Shown: positions 1 to 5,676 of the stretch, piece after piece
How the letters are laid out: the number at the start of each line of letters is the position of its first letter
Numbering within the stretch: the first letter of the stretch is position 1
Origin: Pseudomonadota bacterium
GTDB lineage: Bacteria > SAR324 > XYD2-FULL-50-16 > JAHJRI01
Direction: 5' to 3'
DNA length: 5,797 bases
Assembly: GCA_022360105.1 (NCBI GenBank)
Contig: JAKSDL010000451.1
Span: 1-5,797 of the forward strand
The notes under the pieces: generated by a model
Databases searched by the model: none
Seen by the model: only the letters and a program-made list of their open reading frames with translations
What the model was told of the DNA's origin: nothing
Position numbers and translations under genes: made by a program

Positions 1-66
1 CAAAACGGATTCTTCCGGATGAAGGATTAAATTGTTGAAGAATAATCTGAAGAAGTTAAGCCGTGG

Positions 67-123
67 GGTGGGTCAAGCCCAAGTCGAACCCACCATCAAA
101 GGTGGGAGTCGTCGCCAAGCGAC
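67..123 (-). terminator. Hairpin cluster downstream of the operon (possible terminator or 3' end structure)
   Basis: Seen directly: three short perfect stems lie just past the stop codon of the leftward aminotransferase-like gene. GTCGC/GCGAC (111-115 with 119-123, 3-nt loop) starts 4 nt beyond the stop. CCCACC (89-94) can pair with GGTGGG (101-106, 6-nt loop). Alternatively ACCCACC (88-94) can pair with GGTGGGT (67-73, 14-nt loop). The last two share one strand, so they exclude each other. No run of T follows on the minus strand, so this is not a textbook intrinsic terminator. It may end or protect the operon mRNA, or be a REP-like repeat. The rest of 1-127 shows no gene. Confidence 0.35.
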
Positions 124-127
124 AACA

Positions 128-1420
128 CTATCGACAAGCTTTCGCGACTTTTTCCGCGATATCATCGATTTCCGTATCTGAGATTACCAGGGGAGGTCGG
201 ATAACTATTGAATTTTTTGCCACTTCCCCTCTTTTTACCAATAGCCCCTGCTTAATCATTGATTTTGTCGATTCCAAGGCTGTTTCTTCCGAACTAAAAT
301 GAATGGATAGCAATAGCCCAACTCCATCAACAGAATCAATGTTTGAGTTCTTGCCGGCTATTTGCTTCAGTCGTTCCTTTAATCTGGCTCCTTGATAAGC
401 TACGTTTTCCCATGGTTTGATTCGTTGGTAGAGTTCCAGGGTTTTTAACGCTACCCGACACCCTATATCATGACCGCCAAAAGTAAGCAGGTGAATCAAT
501 GGATGTTCATCAAAAAACTGTTTGATTTTTTTTGTAAAAACCATGGCTCCTATAGGGAACATTCCTCCGCTCATTGCCTCACCTAACAGCATTATGTCAG
601 GACAAACTCCGGTCACATCAGCATAAAATCGGCTGCCGGTTCGCCCAAATCCACTTTGGGATTCGTCCAGGATCAGGAGGGCACCTGCTTTATCACATGC
701 AGAGCGAATTTCTTCAAGATAGGATTTATCTGCTGTTCGACAGCAGTTTTCTGCCTGGATCGGTTCCAAAAGAACCGCTGCTGTTTTTGTTGAAATGGCT
801 TCGAGTGCAGCCTGCTTGTTGTTGAAAGGGATCGTTTGGATGTCAGGTATCAGGCTTCCAAACAAGGATTTTTCTTTCCTTTGGGATAAGGACAATGCAA
901 AACCCGTCTGACCGTACCATCCGCCGTCGACAGTTATCAATTCACTTCTGCCGGTATATCCCCTGGCCAGCTTGCAAGCTGCATCCATGGCTTCACCCCG
1001 CACAACAGTAAACAGGGAACATTGAAGTTCATTGCCCATGAAACTGGCCAATGCTTCCGCCAAATCGGCTTTTTCCCTGGAGATCATAATAAAATTCCCT
1101 TGGTCTGTTTCCCGGATGGCGCGTTTGAATTCCGAAATAATTTCAGGATTTTTTCTGCCCAGGTTATAGCTTCCGGCAAGGGTATAACAATCCAGATAAG
1201 ATTTTTCCGTGCTATCAAAAACCCTGCTTTTCTCTCGAAATCCCTCCTCCCAGGAAAGACTGCAGGTGTTAAGGTTCTCAACGACTCCCTTTCCGAAAAG
1301 ATCCCGGGCTTCAGCCAGCAAATCCATGGTGTCATGCGGAGTCGAAACTTCAGGTGCTAACAGGGCTTCGTTGGTTTCGGTATCGATAGTCATGTTTTTT
1401 TCGTTTGATTCTGGTTTCAT
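128..1420 (-). CDS. Class III aminotransferase-fold protein lacking the PLP lysine (probable pseudoenzyme subunit)
   Basis: A 430-residue protein, normal length for class III PLP-dependent aminotransferases, with the whole fold recognisable. It shows SYNLGRKNP (84-92), ACKLARGYTGR (148-158), LLEPIQ (217-222), DESQSGFGRTG (252-262), TFGG (313-316) and a C-terminal RPPL-IS-TEID region (408-418). The Asp contacting the PLP ring nitrogen (D252) and Gln255 are present. The Schiff-base Lys, 29 residues after that Asp in the family, is Glu281 (GAG at 578-580). The phosphate loop GGTGAD is replaced around V139-V140-R141-G142-E143, YHG is WYG (168-170), and GEGG is AENC. The frame is intact from ATG to TAG, so this is not simple decay. 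The cross-subunit phosphate Thr (T313) is kept. It is the last gene of the operon, 33 bp after its paralogue, and the SD before the ATG is weak (GGA). Probable role: catalytically dead or repurposed partner of the neighbouring aminotransferase, in the cytoplasm. Family call is firm; loss of aminotransferase activity is inferred. Confidence 0.9.
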   Translation of the reverse strand: MKPESNEKNMTIDTETNEALLAPEVSTPHDTMDLLAEARDLFGKGVVENLNTCSLSWEEGFREKSRVFDSTEKSYLDCYTLAGSYNLGRKNPEIISEFKRAIRETDQGNFIMISREKADLAEALASFMGNELQCSLFTVVRGEAMDAACKLARGYTGRSELITVDGGWYGQTGFALSLSQRKEKSLFGSLIPDIQTIPFNNKQAALEAISTKTAAVLLEPIQAENCCRTADKSYLEEIRSACDKAGALLILDESQSGFGRTGSRFYADVTGVCPDIMLLGEAMSGGMFPIGAMVFTKKIKQFFDEHPLIHLLTFGGHDIGCRVALKTLELYQRIKPWENVAYQGARLKERLKQIAGKNSNIDSVDGVGLLLSIHFSSEETALESTKSMIKQGLLVKRGEVAKNSIVIRPPLVISDTEIDDIAEKVAKACR

Positions 1421-1453
1421 GGTATTTTTTCCATTTATGCGAATTTGCCCGCT

Positions 1454-2827
1454 CTAAAAGGGGGTTATTTTCCTTAGAAAAGCATTGATGGTGACCAACA
1501 TATCCCCTTTGTTAAGTATCTTCCTGATATAAGGGATTTTAGAAAGCGGCGTCAGTACTAACAAATAAATCTTCATCAGTTTGACAGCCTTACGGATCTT
1601 TTCCAGGGTTAATTCGATCTCCTGTTTGCCGGCCGTAATTGGCAGCTGAAAACGCATAACTTGCGGAGCATTGCCCGAATATGCGGCAAATACCTGGTTT
1701 GAAGCCAGACAGTCAGCCATCAGAATTCCCATAAATTCCTGTTTGTATTCCAGCCCAACCATCATGCCCCGTCCGCGAACGTCAACAATGATACCGGGGT
1801 AGTCTTTTTTTAGCTTTCTGAGACCGTCAAGAAAAAATCGACCCACTTCAGCCGCATGTTGCCAGGTTTGATTTTGATTCAACTCCTCAAGGACAGCTTT
1901 GGAAACGACACAACCCAGGTCTGATCCACCACCCAGTGATGTATGGAATTCCGGATGGTTATCCACAAATTCAGTTAGAATCGGTGTGTCTCTGTAAAGC
2001 ACAGCCGCATTCGGGTACAGGCCGCCGCCGATGGACTTGGCAATGACCATCAAATCGGGAATAACTCCTGAATGTTCTGAAGCCCAAAGTTTGCCGGTTC
2101 TGCCGAAGCCGGTTTGAATCTCGTCAAAAATCAGCAAAATGCCATAACGATCACAAAGATCTCTCAGTCCCTTTAAATACTCGTTTGTAGCTACATGGAT
2201 GCCACCCTCGCCTTGAATTGGTTCCAGGATAATCGCCGCGGTGTTTTCGGAGGCCAATTGCTGAATGGCATCAAGATCATTAAAAGGGGCGAATAAAAAC
2301 CCGGGCATGAGAGGCTGAAACAACTCTTTGTAATAATCTTTGCCGTTAGCGGAAAGACTCATACCGGAATGACCATGATAGGCCTTATTCATTGAGATAA
2401 TTTCATTTCGTCCGCTTGCTCCCCTGGCCAGTTTCAGCGCCGCTTCAATCACATCAGCCCCGGTTCCGCCAAAGTGAACACGATTTAAATCCCCCGGTGC
2501 CTGGGCTACAAGCATTTTAGCCAGATCAATCTTAGGTCTGGAAATCATCCCTGCGGTTCCCATATCGTAGTGATCCAATGCTTGCTCTAAAGCCTCAATG
2601 ATTGCAGGATTCTGGCGGCCCACATTAAAACAGCCGGCAGAGGAGAAACCATCGACATAAGCTTTACCACTGACCCCTTCATAAAAACGAATACCCCCGC
2701 GCTGACCTTCTAAAATATCAAGATGTCCTGCAGATAGAAAACGGATCTGGCCTTTTGATATATGCTTACCAAACTTTTGCAGGATGGCATGGCGTTCTTT
2801 TTTGGTAACGGTTATTGGACCATTCAT
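1454..2827 (-). CDS. Class III PLP-dependent aminotransferase (lysine site intact)
   Basis: A 457-residue cytoplasmic enzyme of aminotransferase fold type I, class III (the family of ornithine, GABA, putrescine and diaminobutyrate aminotransferases). Motifs seen in order: phosphate loop GGTGAD (120-125), EAALKLARG (128-136), AYHGHSG with PLP-stacking Tyr150 (149-155), LEPIQGEGG (201-209), DEIQTGFGRTG with Asp235 (235-245), and IAKSIGGG with Schiff-base Lys264 (AAG at 2036-2038). Odd points: the segment normally reading TFGGN is LGGGS, putting Leu298 where the Thr that contacts the partner subunit's PLP phosphate should be (T296 and S297 lie just before). After the usual end near residue 416 there is an extra tail of about 41 residues, hydrophobic and basic. 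ATG is supported by a strong SD (GGGAGGG at 2836-2842, 8 nt upstream). It lies 57 bp after the amidohydrolase and 33 bp before its paralogue. The substrate is not recognisable; assignments such as putrescine or GABA aminotransferase would be guesses. Confidence 0.93.
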   Translation of the reverse strand: MNGPITVTKKERHAILQKFGKHISKGQIRFLSAGHLDILEGQRGGIRFYEGVSGKAYVDGFSSAGCFNVGRQNPAIIEALEQALDHYDMGTAGMISRPKIDLAKMLVAQAPGDLNRVHFGGTGADVIEAALKLARGASGRNEIISMNKAYHGHSGMSLSANGKDYYKELFQPLMPGFLFAPFNDLDAIQQLASENTAAIILEPIQGEGGIHVATNEYLKGLRDLCDRYGILLIFDEIQTGFGRTGKLWASEHSGVIPDLMVIAKSIGGGLYPNAAVLYRDTPILTEFVDNHPEFHTSLGGGSDLGCVVSKAVLEELNQNQTWQHAAEVGRFFLDGLRKLKKDYPGIIVDVRGRGMMVGLEYKQEFMGILMADCLASNQVFAAYSGNAPQVMRFQLPITAGKQEIELTLEKIRKAVKLMKIYLLVLTPLSKIPYIRKILNKGDMLVTINAFLRKITPF

Positions 2828-2884
2828 ATATTTTCCCCTCCCTACAGATCAGTATTAAAAAAAACCTGTTCATTTCTGTTATGT

Positions 2885-3799
2885 TTACTTGAAACCAAGC
2901 AGATTAGCAGCATTTTCGGATAACAGCTTTCGTTGAAGCAGATGATCCCCCCGGCACGCCTTTTGTACGGCTTTGACAGCCACATCTCGACTACCGAAAG
3001 GCCAATCGGAGGCAAATAACACCTTGTCTTCACCAAATGCTTTAATCAGCTTGCGGATAGATCCGGGAGACTGAAATGACGTGTCTACCCAAACATTGGA
3101 AAGATCCTCGAAACCCCTGATAACCTGTGCAATTTCAAACATTCCCGCGTGTCCCACCACAAATTTAACTGCGGGAAACCGACGAACCATCCGGATTGCA
3201 TCGTCAATATTGCCATTTTCAGGCGAATTTCTGTTTTGTTCCTTTCCCCTGTAGTAGTAGGAAATCCCGGCATGAAAAAGTATCGGTAACTCATACTTGC
3301 TAAATGCCTTAATGGCATCAATCATTCTTTCATCGGTCAATGAAATTTTTTGAATTATAGGATGAAGCTTCAACCCTTTGGCTCCCAATTTGACATCTTC
3401 GGCAAACTGAGACTCCAGTTTATTTAGATGGTTAAAATTAACCCCGGTAAAAGGGATCAAACCGGAATCCTTCTCACTGGCCTTCCTTAAATCAGAAAAC
3501 TCTACATAGGGTGGAATCGGCATGCAGACAGTATGGGTAACTCCTGATTTGTCCATGGTCAATCGGGCATTTTCTCTGGTCGCCGTAGCATTCCTGGCTT
3601 GTTCCGCTTTGACAAACCAAGACGAAAAGAGCCGATGCTGAATTTTGCCTAAACCAAAATGACGATTCAAGGTGAGCTGGCCCAAGGTGATGGGATCAAA
3701 CCAGCTTTTCTTATTGATACCCCTCTTCTCAATAAGCCCGCCACCGCCCGGATAGAGAATATCTCCCAGGTGGGAATGAAAATCGATGATTGTTTGCAT
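2885..3799 (-). CDS. Amidohydrolase_2-family metal-dependent hydrolase or decarboxylase (TIM barrel)
   Basis: A 304-residue protein with the layout of the amidohydrolase_2 family (Pfam PF04909-type, related to ACMSD and other aromatic decarboxylases/hydrolases). Seen in order: the N-terminal metal site DFHSHLG with His8 and His10, GLKLHP (142-147), LFHAG with His176, VGHAG with His217, and the late-barrel ASDWPFG with Asp265. These match the usual metal ligands (HxH, a later His, and the Asp at the end of strand 8), so a divalent metal and catalytic competence are expected. There is no signal peptide, so it is probably cytoplasmic. DFHSHLG only six residues from the ATG supports the start, although the upstream SD is poor. 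It is the first gene of the leftward operon, and a 28-bp palindrome lies 29 bp upstream of its ATG. Hydrolysis and non-oxidative decarboxylation both occur in this family, and the sequence does not decide between them. Confidence 0.88.
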   Translation of the reverse strand: MQTIIDFHSHLGDILYPGGGGLIEKRGINKKSWFDPITLGQLTLNRHFGLGKIQHRLFSSWFVKAEQARNATATRENARLTMDKSGVTHTVCMPIPPYVEFSDLRKASEKDSGLIPFTGVNFNHLNKLESQFAEDVKLGAKGLKLHPIIQKISLTDERMIDAIKAFSKYELPILFHAGISYYYRGKEQNRNSPENGNIDDAIRMVRRFPAVKFVVGHAGMFEIAQVIRGFEDLSNVWVDTSFQSPGSIRKLIKAFGEDKVLFASDWPFGSRDVAVKAVQKACRGDHLLQRKLLSENAANLLGFK

Positions 3800-3828
3800 A
3801 GCTGGATCTGGTAAATTAGTTTATATAA

Positions 3829-3856
3829 ATTATGTTAGTCGACCAACTAACATAAT
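3829..3856. promoter_or_regulatory. 28-bp palindrome, probable TetR-family operator
   Basis: Perfect 11-bp inverted arms ATTATGTTAGT (3829-3839) and ACTAACATAAT (3846-3856) flank a 6-bp spacer CGACCA. The size and symmetry suit a TetR-family dimer or pair of dimers, and the site lies in the divergent region next to a tetR gene. It is 29 bp upstream of the amidohydrolase start and downstream of the minus-strand TTGACA, where a bound repressor would block polymerase. Seen: the palindrome. Inferred: that the adjacent TetR protein binds it to repress the operon and perhaps itself. Confidence 0.72.
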
Positions 3857-3895
3857 AAAAAAAATACTGTCAAATTGAAAATTCATTGATCGAAT

Positions 3896-3919
3896 CGGTT
3901 ATGCTAGCGTGGCTAACCG
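3896..3919. promoter_or_regulatory. Imperfect palindrome, possible secondary operator
   Basis: CGGTTA (3896-3901) and TAACCG (3914-3919) are perfect 6-bp arms around a 12-bp centre. The site shares TTATG-TAG and CTAAC words with the 28-bp palindrome but has a 3-bp shorter spacing. It overlaps the weak tetR -10 candidate, so it could give autoregulation. The similarity is partial and may be chance. Confidence 0.25.
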
Positions 3920-3967
3920 TAGTACAGCTTTTTCAGGTAACTCAAAAAATTTAAAAAGGAAAAGGCA

Positions 3968-4564
3968 ATGACGCGCAGGATAATGCAAAAAGAGAGAAAA
4001 AAACAGATTTTAGAGGCAACCCACCGTTGTTTGCTCAAAAAGCCTTATGACAAAACCAGTATCAAGGAGATTGCCGCGGAAGCCAATGTTAATCACGGAA
4101 TGCTCCACTACTATTTCAAAAGCAAGGAAGATATTCTTTTAAACTACATCGAATACATCATTGAACATTACCAGAGCAGTTATGTGGAGTGGCTTGCTTC
4201 CAATAACCAAAATCTGCGCAACCCTGAAGATATTTTTAAGGAGAGCATCAATTTCGCAAATAATAAAATTACCTTAAACGCCGATCTATCCAAAATCTTT
4301 ATCGAAATCTGGGAAATCGGCAATTATAATGATAAAGTCCGGCAAAAACTCAAGCTCGCCTATGGAAACATGATAGAGTTTGTACAGGAGATGTTGGTAA
4401 AATTTAACATTGAAGAAAAACAAGCGGTAAACCTGAGCCTGGGTATTGTGGCTTTTATGGAAGGAATCTCACTGTTTTCTGTTATGTTTGCAGATTCGGG
4501 GTATGACTACCAGCAGATCCTAAATGAAGTACAAACCAGGATTCTGCGTTCCATCTCGAAATAA
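3968..4564 (+). CDS. TetR/AcrR-family transcriptional regulator
   Basis: A 198-residue protein, typical TetR-family length. The N-terminal DNA-binding domain (about residues 10-58) has the classic pattern: RKKQILEATHRCLLKK, then TSIKEIAAEANVNHGMLHYYF (helix-turn-helix, about 30-50), then KSKEDIL. The C-terminal part is an all-helical ligand-binding and dimerisation domain; LSLGIVAFMEGISLF (about 156-170) resembles the late helix of BetI-like C-terminal domains. ATG at 3968 is preferred because AAGGA lies 7 nt upstream; the in-frame ATG at codon 6 lacks as good an SD. It diverges from the amidohydrolase-aminotransferase operon across a region with a strong palindrome, so it is most likely the local repressor, released by an effector that may be a substrate or product of that operon. 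The effector cannot be predicted. Confidence 0.93.
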   Translation: MTRRIMQKERKKQILEATHRCLLKKPYDKTSIKEIAAEANVNHGMLHYYFKSKEDILLNYIEYIIEHYQSSYVEWLASNNQNLRNPEDIFKESINFANNKITLNADLSKIFIEIWEIGNYNDKVRQKLKLAYGNMIEFVQEMLVKFNIEEKQAVNLSLGIVAFMEGISLFSVMFADSGYDYQQILNEVQTRILRSISK

Positions 4565-4858
4565 AGACCGCCAAACCAGATGGATAATATTTAAAAACTC
4601 TCTAAACTCCCACATTGCCTCGCAAATGAAGAAAATGTGCAGGTTGTCATAGTTTGCAAGAAGACTCTTTTTCTTGGGCACCAGCCGTAATCTGCCATTG
4701 AGGCGGCTTTGGAAAAAACCTGGTGTCCTGTCAACAAAGTAGAAGAGTTAACTCAAAAAAATTGCCAAGAAAAAATCGATGGCTTTACCACCCAACGTTC
4801 ATAGTGAATGACAACAGCCAGGTTCTCATACAAGCGATTTGAAATCGTGATTTTTAAT
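4565..4858. other. Intergenic stretch without a convincing gene
   Basis: Between tetR and the long hairpin no start-to-stop frame with an SD is visible on either strand. A short CAAGAA/TTCTTG inverted repeat near 4657-4676 has no following T-run that would make it a clear tetR terminator. One protein-like open stretch lies at 4691-4804 and is listed separately. The segment reads as decayed or spacer DNA. Confidence 0.5.
4691..4804 (+). pseudogene. Possible short gene remnant
   Basis: A 37-codon open stretch runs between two in-frame stops (TAA 4688-4690, TAG 4802-4804). It has a natural-looking composition (begins SAIEAALEKTW, contains VEELTQKNCQEKIDG). The same frame upstream of the first stop is also open for about 30 codons (about 4597-4687). 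There is no ATG or SD. It may be a decayed coding fragment from an unrecognised gene, but chance is a serious alternative at this length. Confidence 0.15.
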
Positions 4859-4932
4859 AATAGGGTAGTTGAAATATTGAAATTTGAAGCAGATTAAATA
4901 TCAACATTTCAACTATGTCCCCTATTCACTAT
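4801..4932. repeat. 9-bp inverted repeat flanking the long hairpin
   Basis: ATAGTGAAT (4801-4809) is the exact reverse complement of ATTCACTAT (4924-4932), enclosing about 114 bp that contains the long hairpin. This could mark the ends of a small miniature element inserted at the 3' end of the neighbouring leftward gene, because the right copy overlaps that gene's stop codon. A single 9-bp match may also be chance. Confidence 0.25.
4859..4926. repeat. 68-nt long hairpin (REP/MITE-like or 3' end structure)
   Basis: The 20-nt arms 4866-4885 and 4896-4915 pair with only two mismatches around a 10-nt loop (4886-4895). One mismatch is a G-U wobble in the minus-strand transcript. An outer pair AATAGGG (4859-4865) and CCCTATT (4920-4926) extends the stem beyond a 4-nt bulge. 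It lies 2 nt past the stop of the leftward gene (4929-5600), at the convergent junction with tetR. No T-run follows on either strand, so a classical terminator is doubtful. Sequence similar to one arm recurs at 5769-5793, which favours a dispersed repeat. Confidence 0.6.
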
Positions 4933-5600
4933 TCTTCGTTTTCCCGGAGTTTTTTTAAACCAAGCCTCAAGGTATTTTTCAAAGTCTTCAGTGCATCCAG
5001 TTTTATTCCTGCTAGAAATGTATCAAAATCGGCCCGGGTTAAAAACTTGCCAATTTGAGTTCCTGAACGGACCGGATTGCCTGGGTTGTTGGCCTTGCAC
5101 AACTGAAAATTGCTTTGGCGTTTTTTTGCAAACCAGTCTTTTTTAAAGGTGTAGCCCCAAGTTTTCACCCTGTTTAAGAGTTCCGGAGGTATTCTAAATA
5201 CTCTTTCGTCTATGAATATGTTTCTTACAATTTGTATCCCTGCAAACTTCATAATTATAAATCTGTGCATACCCTGGGCTAAGTACAATTTATTATTAAT
5301 CCTGTAAAAATAGAATCCATTTTTCAAACTGGAATCCTTTTTACAAAGTTCTTCATCAAAAATTAATGAAGGGTTTTCGAGCAATTCTTGCTTGCTTTCA
5401 AACCTTATCAACGCCAACAAGACATCACTCCATGTTGTGTGTTTTTCATGACGACCATGAGCTATCCCCACAACACTGCTAATTTTCACGTCTTCATAGG
5501 TTGAGTTAACACTTTCGGCAAATTGCATATCGTGTATGGAAATCGATTCTATTTCATCCGGGAAATTTTGCAGCTTTAGATAATCTTGTTCGGTTATCAT
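4929..5600 (-). CDS. Uncharacterised protein with ParB/sulfiredoxin-like GxHR box
   Basis: A 223-residue soluble protein not matched to a named family. Residues about 98-130 (FYRINNKLYLAQG, then MHRFIIMKFAGIQIV) look like the second box of the ParB N-terminal/sulfiredoxin-like fold, where an aromatic-rich strand is followed by GxHR (G110, H112, R113), a helix and then a strand. This box binds nucleotides in ParB-like proteins. Upstream, VVGIAHGRHEKHTTW (43-57) is rich in His and polar residues and could be another functional patch. The C-terminus (about 200-223) is a basic helix. No membrane segment is seen. ATG at 5600 is chosen because AGGG (5608-5611) lies 7 nt upstream; a GTG two codons earlier is too close to it. 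It is A+T-richer by eye than the operon genes and sits between repeat-like sequences, so it may be an acquired gene. Not part of the leftward operon. Confidence 0.75.
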   Translation of the reverse strand: MITEQDYLKLQNFPDEIESISIHDMQFAESVNSTYEDVKISSVVGIAHGRHEKHTTWSDVLLALIRFESKQELLENPSLIFDEELCKKDSSLKNGFYFYRINNKLYLAQGMHRFIIMKFAGIQIVRNIFIDERVFRIPPELLNRVKTWGYTFKKDWFAKKRQSNFQLCKANNPGNPVRSGTQIGKFLTRADFDTFLAGIKLDALKTLKNTLRLGLKKLRENEE

Positions 5601-5607
5601 GTACACA

Positions 5608-5611
5608 CCCT
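5608..5611 (-). promoter_or_regulatory. Ribosome binding site deciding the start of the ParB-like gene
   Basis: AGGG on the minus strand lies 7 nt before the ATG at 5598-5600, but only 1 nt before the in-frame GTG at 5604-5606. Spacing therefore favours the ATG start. Confidence 0.55.
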
Positions 5612-5640
5612 ATGATATACTCTAAGGTCAATAAACTATC

Positions 5641-5663
5641 TGATTGTAAATGGTTTGCAATCA
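5641..5663. promoter_or_regulatory. 23-bp near-palindrome upstream of the ParB-like gene
   Basis: TGATTGTAAA (5641-5650) and TTTGCAATCA (5654-5663) are inverted with one mismatch in ten, around a 3-bp centre. It lies about 40 bp upstream of the leftward ATG at 5600, where an operator would overlap a promoter. No regulator gene is adjacent on this side. The promoter itself is not clear. Confidence 0.4.
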
Positions 5664-5676
5664 ATCTCAGTGTCTG

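Larger units (their letters stand above)
3800..3967. promoter_or_regulatory. Divergent promoter region between amidohydrolase operon and tetR
   Basis: This 168-bp A+T-rich region separates the two divergent starts. Leftward, a perfect TTGACA lies on the minus strand (3868-3873), but no good -10 sits 16-18 bp away. CATAAT (minus strand, 3829-3834) and the A+T-rich TTTATATAAA stretch are alternative -10 candidates, and both lie in or beside the palindrome. Rightward, TTGAAA (3875-3880) with a weak TATGCT (3900-3905), 19 bp apart, could serve tetR. The tetR SD is AAGGA (3956-3960), 7 nt before its ATG. Exact transcription starts cannot be fixed by eye. Confidence 0.4.

Noticed and set aside
80..110. 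On the minus strand GGTGGGTTCGAC resembles a tRNA T-arm.
   Set aside because: The matching T-stem strand, anticodon arm and acceptor stem are absent. The bases pair into simpler hairpins instead.
1022..1360. Rightward open frame of 112 codons inside the aminotransferase-like gene.
   Set aside because: It lies entirely opposite a well-supported gene, has no plausible domain and no good SD, and is a shadow frame.
128..1420. The lysine-less aminotransferase gene could be a plain pseudogene.
   Set aside because: The frame is uninterrupted at full family length, with conserved Asp, Gln and Thr motifs and operon placement, which argues for a retained protein.
3868..3873. Perfect minus-strand TTGACA as a confident promoter.
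   Set aside because: No acceptable -10 hexamer lies 16-18 bp downstream (TTAGTT at 17), so it is noted only as a candidate.
4859..4926. The long hairpin as a classical Rho-independent terminator.
   Set aside because: The stem is A+T-rich and no T-run follows it on either strand.
5604..5606. GTG as the start of the ParB-like gene.
   Set aside because: The SD AGGG is only 1 nt away. The ATG two codons later has correct spacing.
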